Origin: Ideonella_A sp963843805
GTDB lineage: Bacteria > Pseudomonadota > Gammaproteobacteria > Burkholderiales > Burkholderiaceae_C
Length of the DNA stretch: 64,000 nucleotides
Assembly (NCBI GenBank): GCA_963843805.1
Contig: CAWJLY010000008.1
Coordinates: 310,001-374,000 of the forward strand
Reading direction: 5' to 3'
Shown here one piece after another: positions 61,994-64,000 of the stretch. The translations under genes were made by a program, and so were the position numbers. Numbering within the stretch: position 1 is the first letter of the stretch; every line of letters starts with the position of its first letter. A model generated the notes under the pieces. That model did not search any database. It was given only the letters and a program-made list of their open reading frames with translations, and was not told the origin of the DNA.

Positions 61994-63181
61994 ATGAGCG
62001 GTGGAAATCTCGAGCGGGTGCTGCGGCTGATGGCGGAGAAGGGGGCGTCGGACGTGCACCTGTCGGCGGCCACGCCGATCCTGATCAAGATCAACGGCCA
62101 GATCCTGCAGCTGAGCGACCAGCCGCTGACGCCGTCGCAGCCGCGCCAGCTGCTGGCCGAATTGCTGACGCCGCGCCAGCTCGAAGAACTCGACGATACC
62201 GGCGAGCTCAATGTCGGCGTCGGCCTGACCGGCGTCGGCAGCTTCCGCTTCAGCGCCTTCAAGCAGCGCGGCACGGTCGCCGCGGTGATCCGCTGCATTC
62301 CGCACCATCATCCCGACGCTGGAGAGCCTGGGCGTGCCGTCGATCCTGAACAACCTGATTCTCGAAAAGCGCGGCCTGATCCTGATGGTCGGCGCCACCG
62401 GAACCGGCAAGAGCACGACGCTCGCGGCGATGCTCGAGCAGCGCAACACGCAGCTGGCCGGCCACATCCTGACGATCGAGGATCCGATCGAATTCCTGTT
62501 CTCGAACAAGAAGTCGGTGGTCAACCAGCGCGAAGTCGGCCGCGATACCGCGTCGCTGCAGATCGGCCTGAAGAATGCGCTGCGCCAGGCGCCCGACTGC
62601 ATCCTGATCGGCGAGATCCGCGACCGCGAGACGATGACGTCGGCGATCTCGTATGCCTTGTCGGGTCATCTGGTGGTCTCGACGATGCACGCCAACAACA
62701 GCTACCACGCGCTCGGCCGGATCCTGTCGTTCTATTCGCCCGAAGTCGCGTCCGGCGCTGCTGTCGGACCTGGCTGCCGGCCTGCGTGCGGTGGTTTCGC
62801 AGCGGCTGGTTCGCGCGGTATCGCGGCGGCCGCATGCCGGCGGTCGAGGTGATGCTCAATACCAAGCTGGTCAGCGACCTGATCGAGCAATCCGACTTCA
62901 CCGGCGTTCGCGAGGCGATGGAGAAATCGATGGCCGAAGGCTCGCAGACCTTCGAGCAGGATCTGGCGCGGATGATCACCGCCGGCCTGATCACCCGCGA
63001 CGAAGGCCTGGCCTACGCCGATTCGCCGACCAACCTGATGTGGCGGCTGCAGAACGACATGACGCCGATTTCGCGTCTGCAGACGCAGAAGAAGGAAGAG
63101 CCCGACGACCAGCCGAGCTTCACCGAAATCACCCTCGACGTGCGTCCCGAGGAACCGAAGAAGGTCGTCGGCGTCTACTGA
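61994..63181 (+). CDS. PilT/PilU-family twitching ATPase, frame-broken
   Basis: Retraction-type ATPase of type IV pili, about 395 residues. It has LRLMAEKGASDVHLSAATPI, GSFRFSAFKQRGTVAAVIRC, Walker A GATGTGKSTTLAAMLEQRN, HILTIEDPIEFLFSNKKSVV, Walker B PDCILIGEIRDRETMTSAIS, and the His box ALSGHLVVSTMHANNSYHAL. The C-terminus PSFTEITLDVRPEEPKKVVG is more like PilU than PilT. Indels near 62318, 62755 and 62830. The place between dapD and dapE, far from other pilus genes, is usual in Burkholderiales. Confidence 0.9.
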   Translation: MSGGNLERVLRLMAEKGASDVHLSAATPILIKINGQILQLSDQPLTPSQPRQLLAELLTPRQLEELDDTGELNVGVGLTGVGSFRFSAFKQRGTVAAVIRCIPHHHPDAGEPGRAVDPEQPDSRKARPDPDGRRHRNRQEHDARGDARAAQHAAGRPHPDDRGSDRIPVLEQEVGGQPARSRPRYRVAADRPEECAAPGARLHPDRRDPRPRDDDVGDLVCLVGSSGGLDDARQQQLPRARPDPVVLFARSRVRRCCRTWLPACVRWFRSGWFARYRGGRMPAVEVMLNTKLVSDLIEQSDFTGVREAMEKSMAEGSQTFEQDLARMITAGLITRDEGLAYADSPTNLMWRLQNDMTPISRLQTQKKEEPDDQPSFTEITLDVRPEEPKKVVGVY

Positions 63182-63198
63182 CGGCGCTTGTCGAATCG

Positions 63199-64000
63199 AT
63201 GTCGCGTACCCTGCAACTGACCGAACGACTGATCGCCGCCGCCTCGGTGACGCCGCGCGACGGTGGCTGCCAGGCCATGATCGCCCAATCCCTGCAAGCG
63301 ATCGGCTTCGACTGCCATTCGCTGGTCTTCGGCGACGGCGAGCAGGCGGTCAGCAACCTGTGGGCGATTCGTCGCGGCAACGACGACGGTGCACCGGTGC
63401 TCGCCTTTGCCGGCCACACCGATGTGGTACCCACCGGGCCGTTCGAGGCCTGGCACAGCGACCCCTTCGTGCCGACCCACCGCGACGGCCTGCTGTACGG
63501 GCGCGGCGCGGCCGACATGAAAACCTCGCTGGCCGCGATGGTCGTCGCCACCGAAGAGTTCGTCGCCAGCCAGCCGGCTCATGCCGGCTCGATCGCTTTC
63601 CTGATCACCAGCGACGAGGAAGGGCCCGGCGGTCGACGGCACGGTGCGGGTCTGTGAGTGGCTGCGCCAGGCGGGGCAGCGAATCGATGCCTGCATCGTC
63701 GGCGAACCGACTTCGGTCGAGCGCATCGGCGACATGATCAAGAACGGTCGCCGCGGCTCGCTGTCGGGCAAGCTGCGCGTGCAAGGGCGTGCAAGGCCAT
63801 ATCGCCTACCCGCATCTGGCGCGCAACCCGGTTCACCTGGCAGCGCCGGCACTGGCCGAACTGGCAGCGTCGACCTGGGACGAAGGCAACGAGTATTTCC
63901 CGCCCACCTCGTGGCAGATCTCGAATATCCACGCCGGCACCGGCGCGGGCAACGTGATCCCGGGCGAGCTGGTGGTCGATTTCAATTTCCGCTTCAGCAC
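63199..64000 (+). CDS. dapE: Succinyl-diaminopimelate desuccinylase, 3'-truncated by window end
   Basis: Zinc peptidase-like enzyme giving LL-diaminopimelate; about 265 of 380 residues are present. The start is MSRTLQLTERLIAAASVTPR at 63199. It shows VLAFAGHTDVVPTGPFEAWH (metal His/Asp), LYGRGAADMKTSLAAMV (bridging Asp), FLITSDEEGP (catalytic Glu pair), ACIVGEPTSVERIGDMI, VQGHIAYPHLARNPVHL and WQISNIHAGTGAGNVIPGEL. One-base insertions near 63630 and 63786. The reading frame is still open at 64000. Confidence 0.94.

Overview
The window reads as chromosomal DNA of a GC-rich betaproteobacterium, most likely order Burkholderiales. The main evidence is gene order: thrS-infC-rpmI-rplT-pheS-pheT-ihfA-merR-tRNA-Pro, smc-zipA-ligA, msrB-yciB-bolA-peptidyl-prolyl isomerase, and dapC-dapD-pilT/U-dapE are all familiar betaproteobacterial blocks. 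No transposase, CRISPR array, rRNA or replication origin was seen. Genus cannot be told from the sequence alone.

Layout. 1-3.2 kb: small secreted proteins on the + strand, with two tandem paralogues, a third related C-terminus at the left edge, and a protein joining two lectin-type modules (CVNH and DM9-like). 3.5-11.7 kb: translation operon on the - strand, ending in tRNA-Pro(GGG), with attenuator-like hairpins before pheS and thrS and a promoter before thrS. 11.7-16.8 kb: envelope and secreted genes (glycine-zipper lipoprotein, HupE/UreJ membrane protein with an EF-hand, TPR protein, small lipoprotein, DUF4331 protein), the last four possibly served by one ECF-type promoter. 16.9-19.8 kb: patatin-like hydrolase divergent from a cobalt-type nitrile hydratase operon. 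19.8-27.8 kb: tex, an SLC13 transporter, a BaiN/HI0933-type flavoprotein and a large exported protein. 27.8-45.2 kb: one long - strand catabolic block with an acyl-CoA ligase, LivKHMGF ABC transporter, enoyl-CoA hydratase/3-hydroxyacyl-CoA dehydrogenase, thiolase, FadE5-like acyl-CoA dehydrogenase, two SDRs, a CurA-like reductase and two hotdog thioesterases: uptake, activation and beta-oxidation of carboxylic acids. 45.4-51.6 kb: msrB-yciB-bolA-isomerase, divergent lolD-like/tesA, and a FecR/DUF6600 protein. 51.7-59.1 kb: def, ligA, zipA, smc. 59.3-64 kb: queF and the lysine/peptidoglycan genes dapC, dapD, dapE around a PilT/PilU-type ATPase.

Important caution: many genes here, including essential ones (thrS, pheS, pheT, rpmI, ligA, smc, dapD), are cut by single-base indels, mostly insertions, although the protein sequence continues cleanly in another frame. 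The breaks are dense in some stretches and absent in others (about 22.3-32.4 kb, and 16.9-19.8 kb). I read this as uncorrected sequence error, not gene decay, and give each broken gene as one feature spanning its inferred start and stop.
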